36,633 nucleotides of DNA from Roseibacillus sp. (GCA_002709915.1 PARF01000081.1:1-36633), one strand, 5' to 3'. Positions 26,335 through 36,633 are shown, numbered from the stretch's first letter. The notes: generated by a model not told the origin, from the sequence alone. A program made the numbers and translations.

Positions 26335-29300
26335 CTCGACCGTATTGAAAACGAAAATGGTAACAACGATGGATACCCTGTTGATCAGAACGGAAATGCA
26401 TGGAATTCAGTGGGTTTCGACGTTGCGACCTCAACCATAGGACCCTGGGAGTCGGAGGAGGTTCCCATTCAGGTAGGAGGTATCGATGGGTTTCCCGGCG
26501 CACCGGATCTTCTCTTCGGCATCGGAGCTGCCGCTAATGGCCAGAACCTGATAACTACTTATCTCTTTCGAAATACCTTTGAAATTTCCGCAGATCAGCT
26601 GACAGAAACAGAATGGCTTGCCAACTATCTCTTGGACGACGGTGGGATAATCTACATCAACGGCAGCGAAGTATTTCGAACGCCAAGCATGCCAGCCGGA
26701 GCGGTTGAAACCACCACTCTTTCAGGCCTTGGAAACGAAAGCGGATTTTCAACAGGCAACTTGAATCTTGGTGGTCTTCTGGTTGAGGGAACCAATTCAA
26801 TTGCAGTCGAAGTCCACCAGAATACTCTCGAAAGCAGCGACGTAGGTTTCCAAGTTCAACTCATACCCGGGTCTCAGGCCGCCGCAGGTGGATTTACCTA
26901 CGTCGATGACCCTTTTCAGGGTACTCCCGACCCAGACTTTTCATCGGGAGAAGTAGATCCAACTGGTGGATTTCGGGGTGGAGCCCTGCGGGTCCAGACA
27001 GGCGGCCAGAATTTCTTCGCCAATTTCTTCTCTCCTGAAAGCTCCGGTGGATGGAGCCGGGAGTTCACGCTCGAGGAAACGGCTCTTACCACTATCAATT
27101 TCCGATACCGTCTGAATGTTGCTGGAGATTTTGACAACAATGAGTATGGAGAGGCAGTGCTCACCGTCGACGGCGTTCGCTACGGTGACGGACCTGATAA
27201 TTCCCTTCTTCGTTTCAATGGCAGTAGCGACAACCAAGCGGCATCTGATTCTGGCTGGCGGGAGGCCTCTATCGAAATTCCACTGAACGCTGGAACGCAC
27301 ACCCTCGTTATCGGCGCCTATGCGAACCGCACCACATCCGAAGCCGAGATCGCTCAGGCTTGGTTCGACGACCTTTCAATCGAGGTCCCAGAAATCAATA
27401 TTGAGCCGTGTGGCCCGGGTTCCAGCATATCGGGCACCAACCTTCTTTTAATCGAGGGTGGTAGTTTGGGTCCGGGGCAAACCTGCTCTTTTCCGGTAGA
27501 GGTCACGGTCCCTCTCAATGCCGCATTCGGCCCTCATCTTAACGTGACCAGCCGTTTGAGCGCTGACGTCAACGGAGAACCCAAGATTGGACTTCCGGCC
27601 ACCGATACCCTAGTGGTGGAACCAGTTGCTCCCACCATAACTAAGGCTTTTGCTCCCAACGCGATCTCCACCGGAGGACAAAGCAGGGTCACCTACACGA
27701 TTGATAATACTGCCAGCGCAATTGAAGCCCGAGACCTCGCTTTCTCCGATGTCCTTCCTGAGGCCCTCCGGATGGCAGGTGGGGATGTAGCCCCCGGGGT
27801 AGCGCTTCCGGTCGACACCTTCAATTGTGGAGAGGGGGGCATTTTCTCCCTTTCGTCCGACACGAATACCTTCACTGTCAGTGGAAACGCAGTCGTTCCC
27901 GCCGGCACCATCTGCACAATTAGTTTCGACGTGGCTACCAGCAACGCACCAGCTGGGATCTATGGCAGCACAACCAGTGAGCTGACGTCATCCCTTGGAA
28001 CAAGCCCCGGAACCAGTGCCAGTCTGACACTCGTGCCTCCCCCGCTGTTCACCCAGGAGTTTTCTCCTGACTTTAATGCAGGTCAGGTTGGACTCCTTAC
28101 GTATACCATCGATAACAGCTCCTCACCGCTCGATGCCACAAATCTGTCATTCAGCAATACCTTGCCGGACGGCCTGATCTTATCAAACCCGGTGAATTTC
28201 TCCAGCACCTGCGTAGGAGGCACCGCAAGTGCCGGCCCCGGGGGTTCCCTGCTCTCTTATTCCAACGGAACTGTCCCCGCCGGTGGCCGGTGTATTCTTC
28301 AGGTCGAAGTTACCAGTCTTGAGGGTGGAACCTTCGTCAACACAACTGGAGATCTCACCAGCTCACTTGGCAACAGCGGGCCCTCAGTCGATACGCTGGT
28401 TGTGAGCCCGATCGTCAATGTCAGCCTCAGTCAGAGCGAATCAGCTGACCCTATCATCGCAGGCACAGGAGGTCTGACCTATACAATACTGGTGACCAAT
28501 CAGGGGCCTTCGACCGCAACCGAACTCACCATCAGTGAGGACCTCGATATTCTGGCTGATGGAGTATCGATCGCTGGTATTACTGCGGATCAGGGAGTCT
28601 ACGATGGGGGCACATGGACACTTCCCTCTCTTTCTGCAGGCGCTACGGCCAGCTTGACGGTGAGGCTTTCTGTTGATCCGGCAGCCGACGAGGGCGTAGA
28701 AGTGATTACCAGTACCGCCACTCTGACAGGAGTCACTCAGACAAACGTCGCAACTGCAACTTCAGTCTCAGATGCAACGTCCATTATCACAAGAGCCGAC
28801 CTGCAAGTAACCAACATGGCACTGAATGATCCGGTGGTCGCTGGATCAGGACCCTCAAATCTTGAATACATGGTGACCGTTACCAATCTTGGGCCTTCCT
28901 TTGCCAGCAATGTATCCATTGAGAACAATCTGAATTTGCCCACCGGTGTCACCCTCGAGGAGACCGATCCACTGGCTGGAACCAATACTGAGAGCACTGA
29001 TGGATCCGTCATCTGGACCGTAGGAGATCTTGCGGTAGGCAGCACCTCATTGGTGCGCCTGCGCTTTACCGTAGGACCCTCCACAGAATCTGGACCCGAC
29101 GTGATCACGAATGTTGCCTCGGTAGTTTCCGTAGAACAGACGGATGTGAATCCACAGAATAATACCGTCTCCTCGAGTACTTCCGTCGAAAGAGAGGCTG
29201 ATATTGCAATTGGGATAGCTGAGTCTCGGGACCCTGTTCTTGCTGGATATTCAGAAAATGGCAGTCCGGGCAATCTCTCTCATGTCATCTCTGTTAGCAA

Positions 29301-30162
29301 TAGTGGTCCAAGTGATGCCAGTAATATTGCGATTCAACTCGAATCGATTTCTCCACCAGGAACCACGATTATAAGTTTTGATTTAGAGGAAGCGCCCCTG
29401 CCATCCGTCCTGTCCATTGCCGACCTTCCGCGAGGGGAAACCAGAACTTATGGAATTCTCTACGACGTATCCTCCATCACTCCAGCTGGAATCGACACGA
29501 TTGTGAGCTCTGCAGAGCTGACTTCCTTCGAAGGAGAAATCGTAAGTCCTGAAGATGATTCTGATTCCGTAGCAACAAGCGTAATCAGCCCCGGAAGCAT
29601 GATCCTCGGTGAAGGCGGCATCGCTCTTGACCTTCAAACCGCTCTGCTGAAGCAGACCATTACTGTAACCAACAACAATCCTCTCGATATTCCAGCGTTT
29701 CGCGTTCTGCTACATGGGCTGCCTGGAGACGTAACGGTTCACAATGCTCAGGGGGCATCCGGGAACGTGCCCTTCCTCCTCTACAACCAGCCTTTAGCAG
29801 CAGGAGAGAGTATCGATCTCGTCGTTGAATACTTTCAGATAACTGCCAGCGGTGGGTTCCAACCAGAATTCCAGATTGAGCTCGTCGATTCTGCCGGAGG
29901 GGCCTTCGCAGCTGCAGGAATCGAGTTAAACCGGGTAGCTTCCCGCCCCAATGGGGACAAGCTGTTGGAGTTTGTCTCCATCGTAGGCGGGGTCTACACC
30001 ATTCAATACAGCTCAGACGGAGAAAACTGGATCAACGTTGTTCCTGACGTCACTGCCGGATCCAACGTTACCCAATGGGTAGACAATGGTCCCCCTAAAA
30101 CCTCGAGTCATCCAAGCACCACTGGAAACCGTTTCTACAGGGTTATGCGTAAGGCACCGTAA
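26335..30162 (+). pseudogene. DUF11/DUF7933-type surface repeat protein, C-terminal part separated by the nonsense codon
   Basis: Continues the 25192 frame for 1275 codons; the first possible start, GTG 26410, has no ribosome binding site or signal peptide. To about 26875 it completes a galactose-binding-like jelly-roll ('NYLLDDGGIIYINGSEVFRT', 'NSIAVEVHQNTLESSDVGF'). A second jelly-roll covers about 26890-27390 ('RGGALRVQTGG', 'AWFDDLSIEV'). At 27400 the interrupted repeat resumes with 'CGPGSSISGTNLLLIEGG'. Further DUF7933/DUF11 repeats follow ('PNAISTGGQSRVTYTIDNT', 'GGLTYTILVTNQGPSTA', 'NLEYMVTVTNLGPSFA', 'NLSHVISVSNSGPSDA'). The end is a 'GGVYTIQYSSDGENW...RFYRVM' module typical of verrucomicrobial exported proteins. 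No PEP-CTERM or LPXTG anchor is present. Without readthrough or a sequence correction this part is not exported. It is 34 bases ahead of the beta-barrel gene. Confidence 0.75.
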
Positions 30163-30196
30163 TCCAGAATCTTGAACTGTCTTTTACCTTTTCACC

Positions 30197-31552
30197 ATGA
30201 ACACAAGAATTGGACTCGCATTCCTTACTTCCCTTCTGGCTCCTCTCTCTGCCATCAACGCAGGAGATGGGGTTCCGGCGGCTCAGGATACTCTCTCCCC
30301 GTCAGCAAAGGGCGCGCTTCCGCCGTCAGCAAAGGGTGCGCTCCCGCCGTCAGCAAAAGATGCACTCCCACCGTCAGCAAAGGATGCACTCCCACCGTCA
30401 GCAAAGGATGCACTGCCGCCCTCAGGAAAGCAGGTCATTCAGCCGTCACCTAAATCTGGCAAAGGCATCATACCTGTATCCCCTCGATCCCATCAAGGTC
30501 GATGGACCCTTGGCGCAGGAATATCGTGGCGTGATATCGGAGAAGTCGGTTTCCGCACAGGAATCAGCGGATTCACTGTCCCCAGCCTCTTCCAGCCGAG
30601 CAGCAGTCCCGTGCCTGGCATCGGACCTGCGGAAGGACCTGCGGCGCGCATCTACGACAACGGCTTTGTTCGTCCTGACGCACGGTCGACTCGAACAACC
30701 GACTACGGTTACGATGAGCTCGGGCAAGTTCAAGGTAATACTCTTTCCTTTACTGCATCGGGGGGAGAGCGTCAGGAGGTCAACCGGTCATCCACTGCTT
30801 CGGCAACGGGATGGAATGATGGAGCAGATCAGGTATCGGCTCCCTATGTGAAATTACGCTATCTGGGTGATCTCGGGAACGGATGGAGTGCCGGACCTTC
30901 AATCAACGTCTCCTTTGCCGAAATCAACGGCTCCCGCCGGGGCCTGAATACGATCTCTGCGAGTGAGCAGATGGACACCTTCGACATTACTGCTACCGAC
31001 GTTTACGATATCAGCGGTCTCGACCTCCCTCGGGAGGTCCCGTACACCGGAGCCCCGAATATCGTTGCTCCTCTGGTTCCCAATCAACCTCTCGTAGGCA
31101 GCCGAATCTTCACGCCCACCCTGAGGACATCAGATATCGCCCTGTGGAACGACACCATCGACGAATCACTTGATCTTGATACTTGGAGTCTGGCGTTTGG
31201 CGCAGAGGCCTCATACCGATTCGACAACCGATTCTATGCCTCACTGGGAGCTGGCATTGCTCTCAATGTCGCCTCGTGGAAAGCGACGCGCAGCAATCAG
31301 CTTCTCCAGCAGATCAACAATGGTGCGCCTGTGGTAATTGACAGCTCTTCCGCAGGCAACATCGGCAGTTCGATTCTCTGGGGCTTCTACCTCCAGGCAT
31401 CTGCAGAATATCAACTCAACGAAAGCTGGTTCCTTGAAGTAAACCTGCGCCACGATCACACGGAAGACTTGAACGGGAGTGTCGGAGGCAGCGTATTTGA
31501 TGTGGACCTCAGTGGATTCAGCGCAGGGCTGGGCCTGGGATACAGCTTCTAG
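30197..31552 (+). CDS. Outer-membrane beta-barrel protein with PSAKxALP repeat linker
   Basis: 451 residues. Signal peptide about 1-22 ('LLAPLSAINAG'). A low-complexity linker (about 31-90) is built of an 8-residue repeat P-S-A-K-[GD]-A-L-P. From about 100 to the end there are alternating hydrophobic/aromatic strands: 'RWTLGAGISWRDIG', 'APYVKLRYLGDLGNGWSAGPSINVSFA', 'WSLAFGAEASYRFDNRFYASLGAGIALNV', 'WGFYLQASAEYQLNESWFLEVNLRHD'. The last residues 'FSAGLGLGYSF' end in Phe, the usual beta-signal for the BAM machinery. No family name can be given beyond outer-membrane beta-barrel. It follows the DUF11-type gene closely on the same strand and may act with it at the surface, which is inference. A Pro/Lys linker of this kind could span periplasm or bind peptidoglycan. 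Confidence 0.85.
   Translation: MNTRIGLAFLTSLLAPLSAINAGDGVPAAQDTLSPSAKGALPPSAKGALPPSAKDALPPSAKDALPPSAKDALPPSGKQVIQPSPKSGKGIIPVSPRSHQGRWTLGAGISWRDIGEVGFRTGISGFTVPSLFQPSSSPVPGIGPAEGPAARIYDNGFVRPDARSTRTTDYGYDELGQVQGNTLSFTASGGERQEVNRSSTASATGWNDGADQVSAPYVKLRYLGDLGNGWSAGPSINVSFAEINGSRRGLNTISASEQMDTFDITATDVYDISGLDLPREVPYTGAPNIVAPLVPNQPLVGSRIFTPTLRTSDIALWNDTIDESLDLDTWSLAFGAEASYRFDNRFYASLGAGIALNVASWKATRSNQLLQQINNGAPVVIDSSSAGNIGSSILWGFYLQASAEYQLNESWFLEVNLRHDHTEDLNGSVGGSVFDVDLSGFSAGLGLGYSF
30301..30420 (+). repeat. Five tandem 24-bp repeats in the beta-barrel gene
   Basis: Five consecutive 24-base units begin GTCAGCAAAG or GTCAGCAAAA (30301, 30325, 30349, 30373, 30397), each encoding about P-S-A-K-x-A-L-P. 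Units 4 and 5 differ by two bases. Degenerate half units flank the array. The unit length is a multiple of three, so copy-number change would keep the frame. Confidence 0.92.
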
Positions 31553-31654
31553 CAATCTGTAACGGGACAGCGCGAATCATCCGTGACCCACAAGTCGCCC
31601 CCGCTCTGGAGGGCATGAAGGAGATTCAGAGTCGTTAGCGGAAAGAGACTTTGA

Positions 31655-33112
31655 TCAAACCAAGTCCTTCCAGACGTGTCCATGGACGTCTGTGAGCCTC
31701 AGATCTCGTCCACTCCACCGGAAGGTCAGTTTCTCATGATCGATACCCAGCTGATGTAGTACGGTGGCCCAGAGGTCATAGACTGTGGAAATGTCCTTGG
31801 CGGCCTTATAGCCGAACTCATCGGTCGCGCCGTGTGCATTTCCTCCCTTCATACCACCACCGGCCAGCCAGACGCTGAATCCAAATGGGTCATGGTCGCG
31901 CCCGCTCGATCCCTGTGAGAAGGGGGTTCGGCCAAACTCTCCGGTGAACACTACCAAGGTTTCTTCGAGCATTCCACGTTCCTTGAGGTCCTTGAGGAGC
32001 GCCGCGATCGGACCATCAACCTGGCCTGCCATCGCGCCATGGCCGCGCTTCAGGTCCCCATGCTGGTCCCAGGGATTTCCTCCCCCTCCCGCTCCGATTC
32101 CGTAACTCGCACATGAGAGCTCGACGAAGCGCACGCCCCGCTCTACCAGCCGCCGGGCCATGAGGCATTGCCTTGCATACTGGGCCTTGTTGGCGTCCTT
32201 ACTATCAATTCCATACATCTCACGGGTAGCCTCACTTTCCTTGCTGATATCCGTTAATTCAGGAACCGCCTGCTGCATCAGGAAGGCTGTCTCCGCATTC
32301 CGGATTGAGGAGATAACGGCATCTTTTGCCGCCGTCCGCTCTGAAAAGCGCCGATCCAGCGTTCCGATTAGATCCAGTGCCCGCCGCTGCTCCGCTTTGA
32401 GCATCGCAGGATTGATGTTGGGAACTGCCTGCTTGTCCGTGATGTTGAAGATGGATCCCTGAGTAGTGGCAGGCAAAAAGGCGTTGCCAAAGATACTCAC
32501 TCCCCCATGCGGGATGGAGGCCTTGTTCGAACGAAGAACAACATACCCGGGCAGGTTTGGGTTTTCTGTTCCACATCCGTAAGTTACCCAGGATCCGGCA
32601 CTGGGATAGCCCAGAAAGGGGAATCCGGTATGCATGAAGAAGTTCCCCTGAGAGTGCTCACTGAACTTGGCCGTCATCGAGCGGACAATGGCGAGATCAT
32701 CCGCACGTGCCGCTATTTCCGGAAACATGTCAGTCATCTCCAATCCCGACTGCCCCCACTTTCTCGCCTCCCACGGCGAGGCCATGATGTTGCCGTTCGC
32801 GTCAAACTGCGTACGTTCAATGGTCATTGGCAACGGCTTTCCATGCATCTCCTTGAGCTTCGGCTTCGGGTCAAACGAATCCACGTGGGAGAACCCACCA
32901 GACATGTAGCACAGAATAACTGACTTAGCCTTCTGCTCATGGTGCAGTCTAGACTGTCCCTGACCCACTGTGGCAGCAGATCCCTTGTTAAGAAGACTTG
33001 AGAGCGCGAGAGCGCTAACCCCACTTGAAGTCAGCTTGAGAAATTCTCGTCGGTCGCCAGCCAGCATAGAGCGGACCGGGTCATCAGTGTGAATATTGGT
33101 CTCAGTAGACAT
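31655..33112 (-). CDS. DUF1501 protein with Tat signal, pair 3
   Basis: 485 residues. The N-terminal extension '[19 protein letters not shown]' precedes a twin-arginine signal '[20 protein letters not shown]'. Family blocks: '[20 protein letters not shown]', '[20 protein letters not shown]', '[14 protein letters not shown]', '[20 protein letters not shown]' and '[18 protein letters not shown]'. The start overlaps the end of the upstream PSD1 gene by 11 bases (ATGTCTACTGA), and a ribosome binding site AAGGA lies eight bases before the ATG, inside the PSD1 coding sequence. Translational coupling is therefore likely. As in the family, there is no formylglycine motif and the reaction is unknown; a metal-dependent hydrolase-like fold is the family-level expectation. 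Compared with the pair 2 protein, 'QHG' replaces 'HHDG' in the first His block. A beta-barrel gene is convergent, 102 bases away. Confidence 0.95.
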   Translation of the reverse strand: MSTETNIHTDDPVRSMLAGDRREFLKLTSSGVSALALSSLLNKGSAATVGQGQSRLHHEQKAKSVILCYMSGGFSHVDSFDPKPKLKEMHGKPLPMTIERTQFDANGNIMASPWEARKWGQSGLEMTDMFPEIAARADDLAIVRSMTAKFSEHSQGNFFMHTGFPFLGYPSAGSWVTYGCGTENPNLPGYVVLRSNKASIPHGGVSIFGNAFLPATTQGSIFNITDKQAVPNINPAMLKAEQRRALDLIGTLDRRFSERTAAKDAVISSIRNAETAFLMQQAVPELTDISKESEATREMYGIDSKDANKAQYARQCLMARRLVERGVRFVELSCASYGIGAGGGGNPWDQHGDLKRGHGAMAGQVDGPIAALLKDLKERGMLEETLVVFTGEFGRTPFSQGSSGRDHDPFGFSVWLAGGGMKGGNAHGATDEFGYKAAKDISTVYDLWATVLHQLGIDHEKLTFRWSGRDLRLTDVHGHVWKDLV

Positions 33113-36100
33113 AAATCAGTTCCTTGGAATTGAGGATTGCATGCGCAATCTTGAAATAAGGGTCTCCGCCAGCATTAAGAGCCTCGCGGGTGCTTTCAAT
33201 TTCCTGTTCAACCTGTGCGAGTCGCTCTTCAAGAAGAGCGATCTCTTCATCCAGAACTTCAACCGACTTTTTCAGACTGGGGTCCATAGCCTTTGCCAGC
33301 AACCCATCGGTTACCACTTCCAGCAGGGTTCCGGAAGACGCTGCTGCTGCTTCCTGCGGCGTGAGGGCCCGATCGTATAGCCGAGCCTCGAAGATACGGC
33401 CGGTCAGGGACCTGCCGCGCCCACCAGGAGAAAGACCGTGCCGGGACCCGAAGACAATCTGCGCTTCACCTTTCTTGTATTCCACCCTGCCTCTGTTGAT
33501 CGCTTTACCATACGGCTTACCGTCACGGTAAGCGATAGTAGTACCATCCGCCTTGTAGACCATGATTATGCGGACAGGCCGCTTGTCGGCTTCCATATCC
33601 TCACCTCCTCCAAAAGGCACGGTGCGAGCATGTTTGTCGCTTCCAGTGAGCCAGGTTCTGGGGGCTACCTCCGCATAGACGATCCCATCAAACACTTTGC
33701 CATCGGACCTCTGCAGACTCATCGCTCCCCCTCCAGCTTGCTTCCAATTGTCCAACTGCAATTGGACTTCGAGGCTGAACTCTCGAAGATCTTTCGAGAT
33801 CGGTCTCGTCCAGACACCTCCCCCTCGTAAGAACATGGACCCATCGATCACCTTGGCCGCTCCCTTGGATTCACCATGCATATCTCCTATCGAGTCCTTG
33901 GTGTCCCCTTCAAAATCCCAGCGCGCAAACGGCTTGAGATCGATCTGGACTTCCCCCTTTTCCTGCTGAGCTGCATTCCTTGCGTCAACCTCTGCCTGCA
34001 GCCGGGTGCGGACAGGAGCAATTTCCTGCTCCCGGGCACGCCGAAGAGTCACAAGCTTATCCTTGAGGTTTTCCTGCTCCTTAACGAATTTTGGTAGTTT
34101 ATCACTGACTTTACCTGAAAGATATTCAAGGCAAACCGTGATCTCCTCCTCGCTTGCCGGACGCGCGTAAGCCTGCAAGAAAAATCTCTGTATCCTCTCC
34201 CGATCCGATTTCAGAGACGGATCGCCCTTCACCCGGTCACTCCATTGCTGGGCAGCTCTCTTTGTAGTTTCCCCGTTCATCAACATGAGAGCCTGTGCAG
34301 GCACGTTAGTTACATTACGAACTCCCACCGTACTAGTGGGAATGGGGTAATTAAACGCCGTGAGAAAACGGTTGAGACCGTTACGCTTCTGGTTGGTGTA
34401 AACCGCGCGCTGACCAGCCTCGTTGGCAGCCACAAACCGGATTGTATCCAGCACCGCTTCCGCATCGAGGCGCCGTGGGGTGTAGTATGCCAATTGGATA
34501 TTGGCATCATCCTTACCCTGGTTGGCTTCCGGCACAGCGCTGGCTGAGCGAAAAGTCCGGCTCATGACCAGCTTGCGCACCGTACGCTTCATCAACCATC
34601 CATTCTCGCGAAAATCCACGGCCAGATAATCGAGGAGGCCCGGATGGGATGGCTCACTACCCAATCTCCCAAAATTGTCTGCTGAAGCAACCAGACCCCG
34701 CCCAAAGACGTGGTGCCACAGCCGGTTCACGATAACCCGGGTCGTGAGGGTGTTGTCCTTGCCCACAATGTCCTCTGCCAACTCCCGACGCCCACTCCCG
34801 GTCTTGGTATAAGTTCGACCCCCGAAGACTTCAAGAAAACCTCGCTCTACCGCGTCTCCCTCCTTTTTATAATCGCCTCGATCCAAAAGAGGCTGGTCCC
34901 ACGGCTCGCCATTCATCACTCCAGGAACGCGCGCTGGATTTCGGATCTCCGCTTCCAACCCGCGATATTTCTCCACAAGGTTTTTCAATTTTACAGGAAG
35001 CTCAGCCACCTTACTGGGAAAAAATCCCCGGCTCATCATCGAGTTCAGCAGAAGGGCCTGAGCGTCGGTCATCTTCAGGTCCCGCCAACCATTCAGCCCA
35101 TCCACCAGAGAGCGACGATAAAACAGCTCAAGCGAGTGACGGTCTCTGATGGAGCTCAGGTCTCCAGGTAACGAAACCATTGGCGCACCAAGCTCACGCA
35201 TCGCTTCATCTCCTGCATACACTTCAAAGACTCCGAACCACGAGCGTGCGTTCCCCCCATTTCTGAAAGTAGAATCCGAAGATGTATTGATCTGGTAATA
35301 ACCCTTTTCCCCGTTCCAATACCGGTATTTGTTCAGGTTCACCCAACTCATCTGAGGCCTTAATCCCGGAGTGGGATGGAGTCCTCCGTGAGAGAGAGGA
35401 TAGCTTCGTAGGGTAAATCTCGCTATCGCCCCGTCTCCCATCGCCCGGATGGAATTGCGCCCTCCCTTGGCGAGATGAAAAACCGAACTCAGGGTCGCAC
35501 TGTGCTTGTCGGAGAGCATATGGGAATAGACTCCGGCAGGGTAGATCCCCTTCAGTGCACGTTCCCCTTCCGCAGCCACCACGAATGAACCAGCCGGACT
35601 GACCGAGTGGCCAAGACCATTACCACTTTTGAACCACCGATCATAACCAGCCTGCTCCGTGAGATCCGCATAGAAAGTGGCCCTGCTCTTCACCTGTTCA
35701 TTATGAGCCCTTGCCTCTTCATGTCGCTTACGCATGGCTTCCAGTTCCCGGACCATGTCCTCCGGCTTCCTTTCGCGCAACTGCGCCCATCCTGCAAGAG
35801 GATCGGTATCCGGGATCTTGTCCAATTTGTCGCTACGCAGCCTTTCCAAGGCGAAATCGACCTGCTCCATCCAGTGGGAAAACAGCGAATACCGAATCTG
35901 CTCCTTGAGTGCGAGAAGCTCCTTCCGATGCAGATCCTTTAACTTTGGAGAATCCACATTGACGATAGCTGGCCGGCTACTCACGACCATCCCATAGAAC
36001 TTATAGTAATCCTTCTGACTGATCGGGTCGAACTTGTGGTTATGGCAGCGCGCACAAGATACAGTCAGCCCCATAGTAGCCTTTGTCAGCACGTCCACGG

Positions 36101-36633
36101 CATTATCTGTAAAGGTAATCTGCTCGTCGTAAGCATCGGTCACCCCAAACCCGTGCGGAACCATGCGGAAATGAGCAGGGCCAATTGCACTCTCATTGAG
36201 CCCCTCCTCCTCGTTGACCCTCGGCTTCTCCAGCAAATCCCCTGCCACGGCTTCCCGCAGCATCTGATTATAGGGCACGTCTTCGTTAAGAGATCGGATC
36301 ACGTAGTCGCGGTAGCGGCCCGCATAAGGAATATTTGGGTCTCCTTCACTCCCGTAGGACTCCGCATAACGAAACCAATCAAGCCAATAGCGCCCCCAGC
36401 GTTCTCCGTAGGCCTTGGAGGACAACAGCCGGTCGACGAGTGCCTCGTAGGCATCCTCACTGGGATTCTTCACGAAGGCCTCTACCTCCTCGGGCTTGGG
36501 AGGAAGTCCCGTAAGGATCAGGTGTAACCGCCGGGCCAGAGTTCCGGGCTCAGCGACCTCCTGCGCCTCAAGACCACTCTTTTGCAGGCCGGCATGAATA
36601 AACCGGTCAATCTCCGTCTTGTTCCACTCGGCA
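33102..36633 (-). CDS. PSCyt2-PSD1 protein with coiled-coil-flanked LamG insert, N-terminus cut by the window edge, pair 3
   Basis: The frame is open to the right edge; a GTG at 36473 is internal, because upstream in-frame sequence reads '[22 protein letters not shown]', the family consensus. Any PSCyt1 and signal peptide lie beyond the window. PSCyt2 runs from the edge to about 36000 and includes '[11 protein letters not shown]' near 36060. A variable beta-rich region (about 35640-35200, '[18 protein letters not shown]') follows. The PSD1 core is near 34770-34560 ('[18 protein letters not shown]'). Then come a charged helical stretch (about 34110-33940), a LamG domain (about 33930-33350, '[15 protein letters not shown]', '[20 protein letters not shown]') and a second charged helix (about 33290-33180). 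The terminal PSD1 motif is '[14 protein letters not shown]'. It overlaps the DUF1501 start, so the pair is coupled. The reaction is unknown. Confidence 0.93.
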   Translation of the reverse strand, partial: AEWNKTEIDRFIHAGLQKSGLEAQEVAEPGTLARRLHLILTGLPPKPEEVEAFVKNPSEDAYEALVDRLLSSKAYGERWGRYWLDWFRYAESYGSEGDPNIPYAGRYRDYVIRSLNEDVPYNQMLREAVAGDLLEKPRVNEEEGLNESAIGPAHFRMVPHGFGVTDAYDEQITFTDNAVDVLTKATMGLTVSCARCHNHKFDPISQKDYYKFYGMVVSSRPAIVNVDSPKLKDLHRKELLALKEQIRYSLFSHWMEQVDFALERLRSDKLDKIPDTDPLAGWAQLRERKPEDMVRELEAMRKRHEEARAHNEQVKSRATFYADLTEQAGYDRWFKSGNGLGHSVSPAGSFVVAAEGERALKGIYPAGVYSHMLSDKHSATLSSVFHLAKGGRNSIRAMGDGAIARFTLRSYPLSHGGLHPTPGLRPQMSWVNLNKYRYWNGEKGYYQINTSSDSTFRNGGNARSWFGVFEVYAGDEAMRELGAPMVSLPGDLSSIRDRHSLELFYRRSLVDGLNGWRDLKMTDAQALLLNSMMSRGFFPSKVAELPVKLKNLVEKYRGLEAEIRNPARVPGVMNGEPWDQPLLDRGDYKKEGDAVERGFLEVFGGRTYTKTGSGRRELAEDIVGKDNTLTTRVIVNRLWHHVFGRGLVASADNFGRLGSEPSHPGLLDYLAVDFRENGWLMKRTVRKLVMSRTFRSASAVPEANQGKDDANIQLAYYTPRRLDAEAVLDTIRFVAANEAGQRAVYTNQKRNGLNRFLTAFNYPIPTSTVGVRNVTNVPAQALMLMNGETTKRAAQQWSDRVKGDPSLKSDRERIQRFFLQAYARPASEEEITVCLEYLSGKVSDKLPKFVKEQENLKDKLVTLRRAREQEIAPVRTRLQAEVDARNAAQQEKGEVQIDLKPFARWDFEGDTKDSIGDMHGESKGAAKVIDGSMFLRGGGVWTRPISKDLREFSLEVQLQLDNWKQAGGGAMSLQRSDGKVFDGIVYAEVAPRTWLTGSDKHARTVPFGGGEDMEADKRPVRIIMVYKADGTTIAYRDGKPYGKAINRGRVEYKKGEAQIVFGSRHGLSPGGRGRSLTGRIFEARLYDRALTPQEAAAASSGTLLEVVTDGLLAKAMDPSLKKSVEVLDEEIALLEERLAQVEQEIESTREALNAGGDPYFKIAHAILNSKELIYVY

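Noticed and set aside
30090..30162. PEP-CTERM or other sorting signal at the end of the DUF11-type protein
   Set aside because: The end reads 'GNRFYRVMRKAP', without a PEP motif followed by a membrane helix and basic tail.
30301..30420. CRISPR-like or minisatellite array
   Set aside because: The units are contiguous with no spacers and encode an in-frame peptide repeat, so this is a coding repeat.

Overview
The window looks like a chromosomal piece of a marine- or soil-type Verrucomicrobiota bacterium; a planctomycete is the main alternative. The evidence is three pairs of PSCyt2/PSD1 (DUF1549/DUF1553) plus DUF1501 genes, Cys-type sulfatases, two DUF1080 proteins, an H-X9-DG pseudopilin, DUF11-type surface repeats, and the C-terminal 'YTIQYSSDGENW...FYRV' module common in verrucomicrobial exported proteins. 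Coding density is high and no gap exceeds 300 bases. The largest gaps are 24898-25191 (294 bases) and 11858-12114 (257 bases). I saw no tRNA, rRNA, CRISPR, insertion sequence or phage gene. Clear Shine-Dalgarno sequences are rare.

Layout. 1-2287 (minus): a DUF1080 protein followed by a sulfatase that runs off the left edge. 2461-6144 (plus): PSCyt2/PSD1 protein plus DUF1501 protein, pair 1. 6146-9200 (minus): an iduronate-2-sulfatase-like sulfatase followed by a TolB-like beta-propeller. 9300-10523 (plus): a LarA-like (DUF2088) protein. 10568-11857 (minus): a DEAD-box RNA helicase. 12115-17660 (plus): an exported esterase-like alpha/beta hydrolase, then PSCyt1/PSCyt2/PSD1 plus DUF1501, pair 2. 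17848-20463 (plus): a secreted protein with two lectin-like modules joined by calcium-binding repeats. 20548-21198 (minus): a second DUF1080 protein. 21338-24070 (plus): phosphoenolpyruvate carboxylase. 24100-24897 (minus): a pseudopilin. 25192-30162 (plus): a very large DUF11/DUF7933-type surface protein gene broken by one in-frame TAA. 30197-31552 (plus): an outer-membrane beta-barrel with a repeat linker. 31655-36633 (minus): pair 3, DUF1501 downstream of a PSCyt2/PSD1 protein cut by the right edge.

Working together (inference). Most products carry export signals. Sulfatases, DUF1080 (3-keto-glycoside hydrolase family), the esterase-like hydrolase, the LamG/lectin-like modules and the exported haem-motif proteins fit surface or periplasmic breakdown of complex, probably sulfated, polysaccharides. 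The PSD1/DUF1501 pairs have no established reaction. They are the best candidates here for an uncharacterised exported system: the order is fixed, the genes are tightly linked, and the carbohydrate-binding-like modules sit in different places in an otherwise constant core. Phosphoenolpyruvate carboxylase and the helicase are housekeeping genes. The most notable sequence anomalies are the nonsense codon at 26332-26334, the large domain insertion around it, and a Tat motif lying just upstream of the only ATG start of the first DUF1501 gene.
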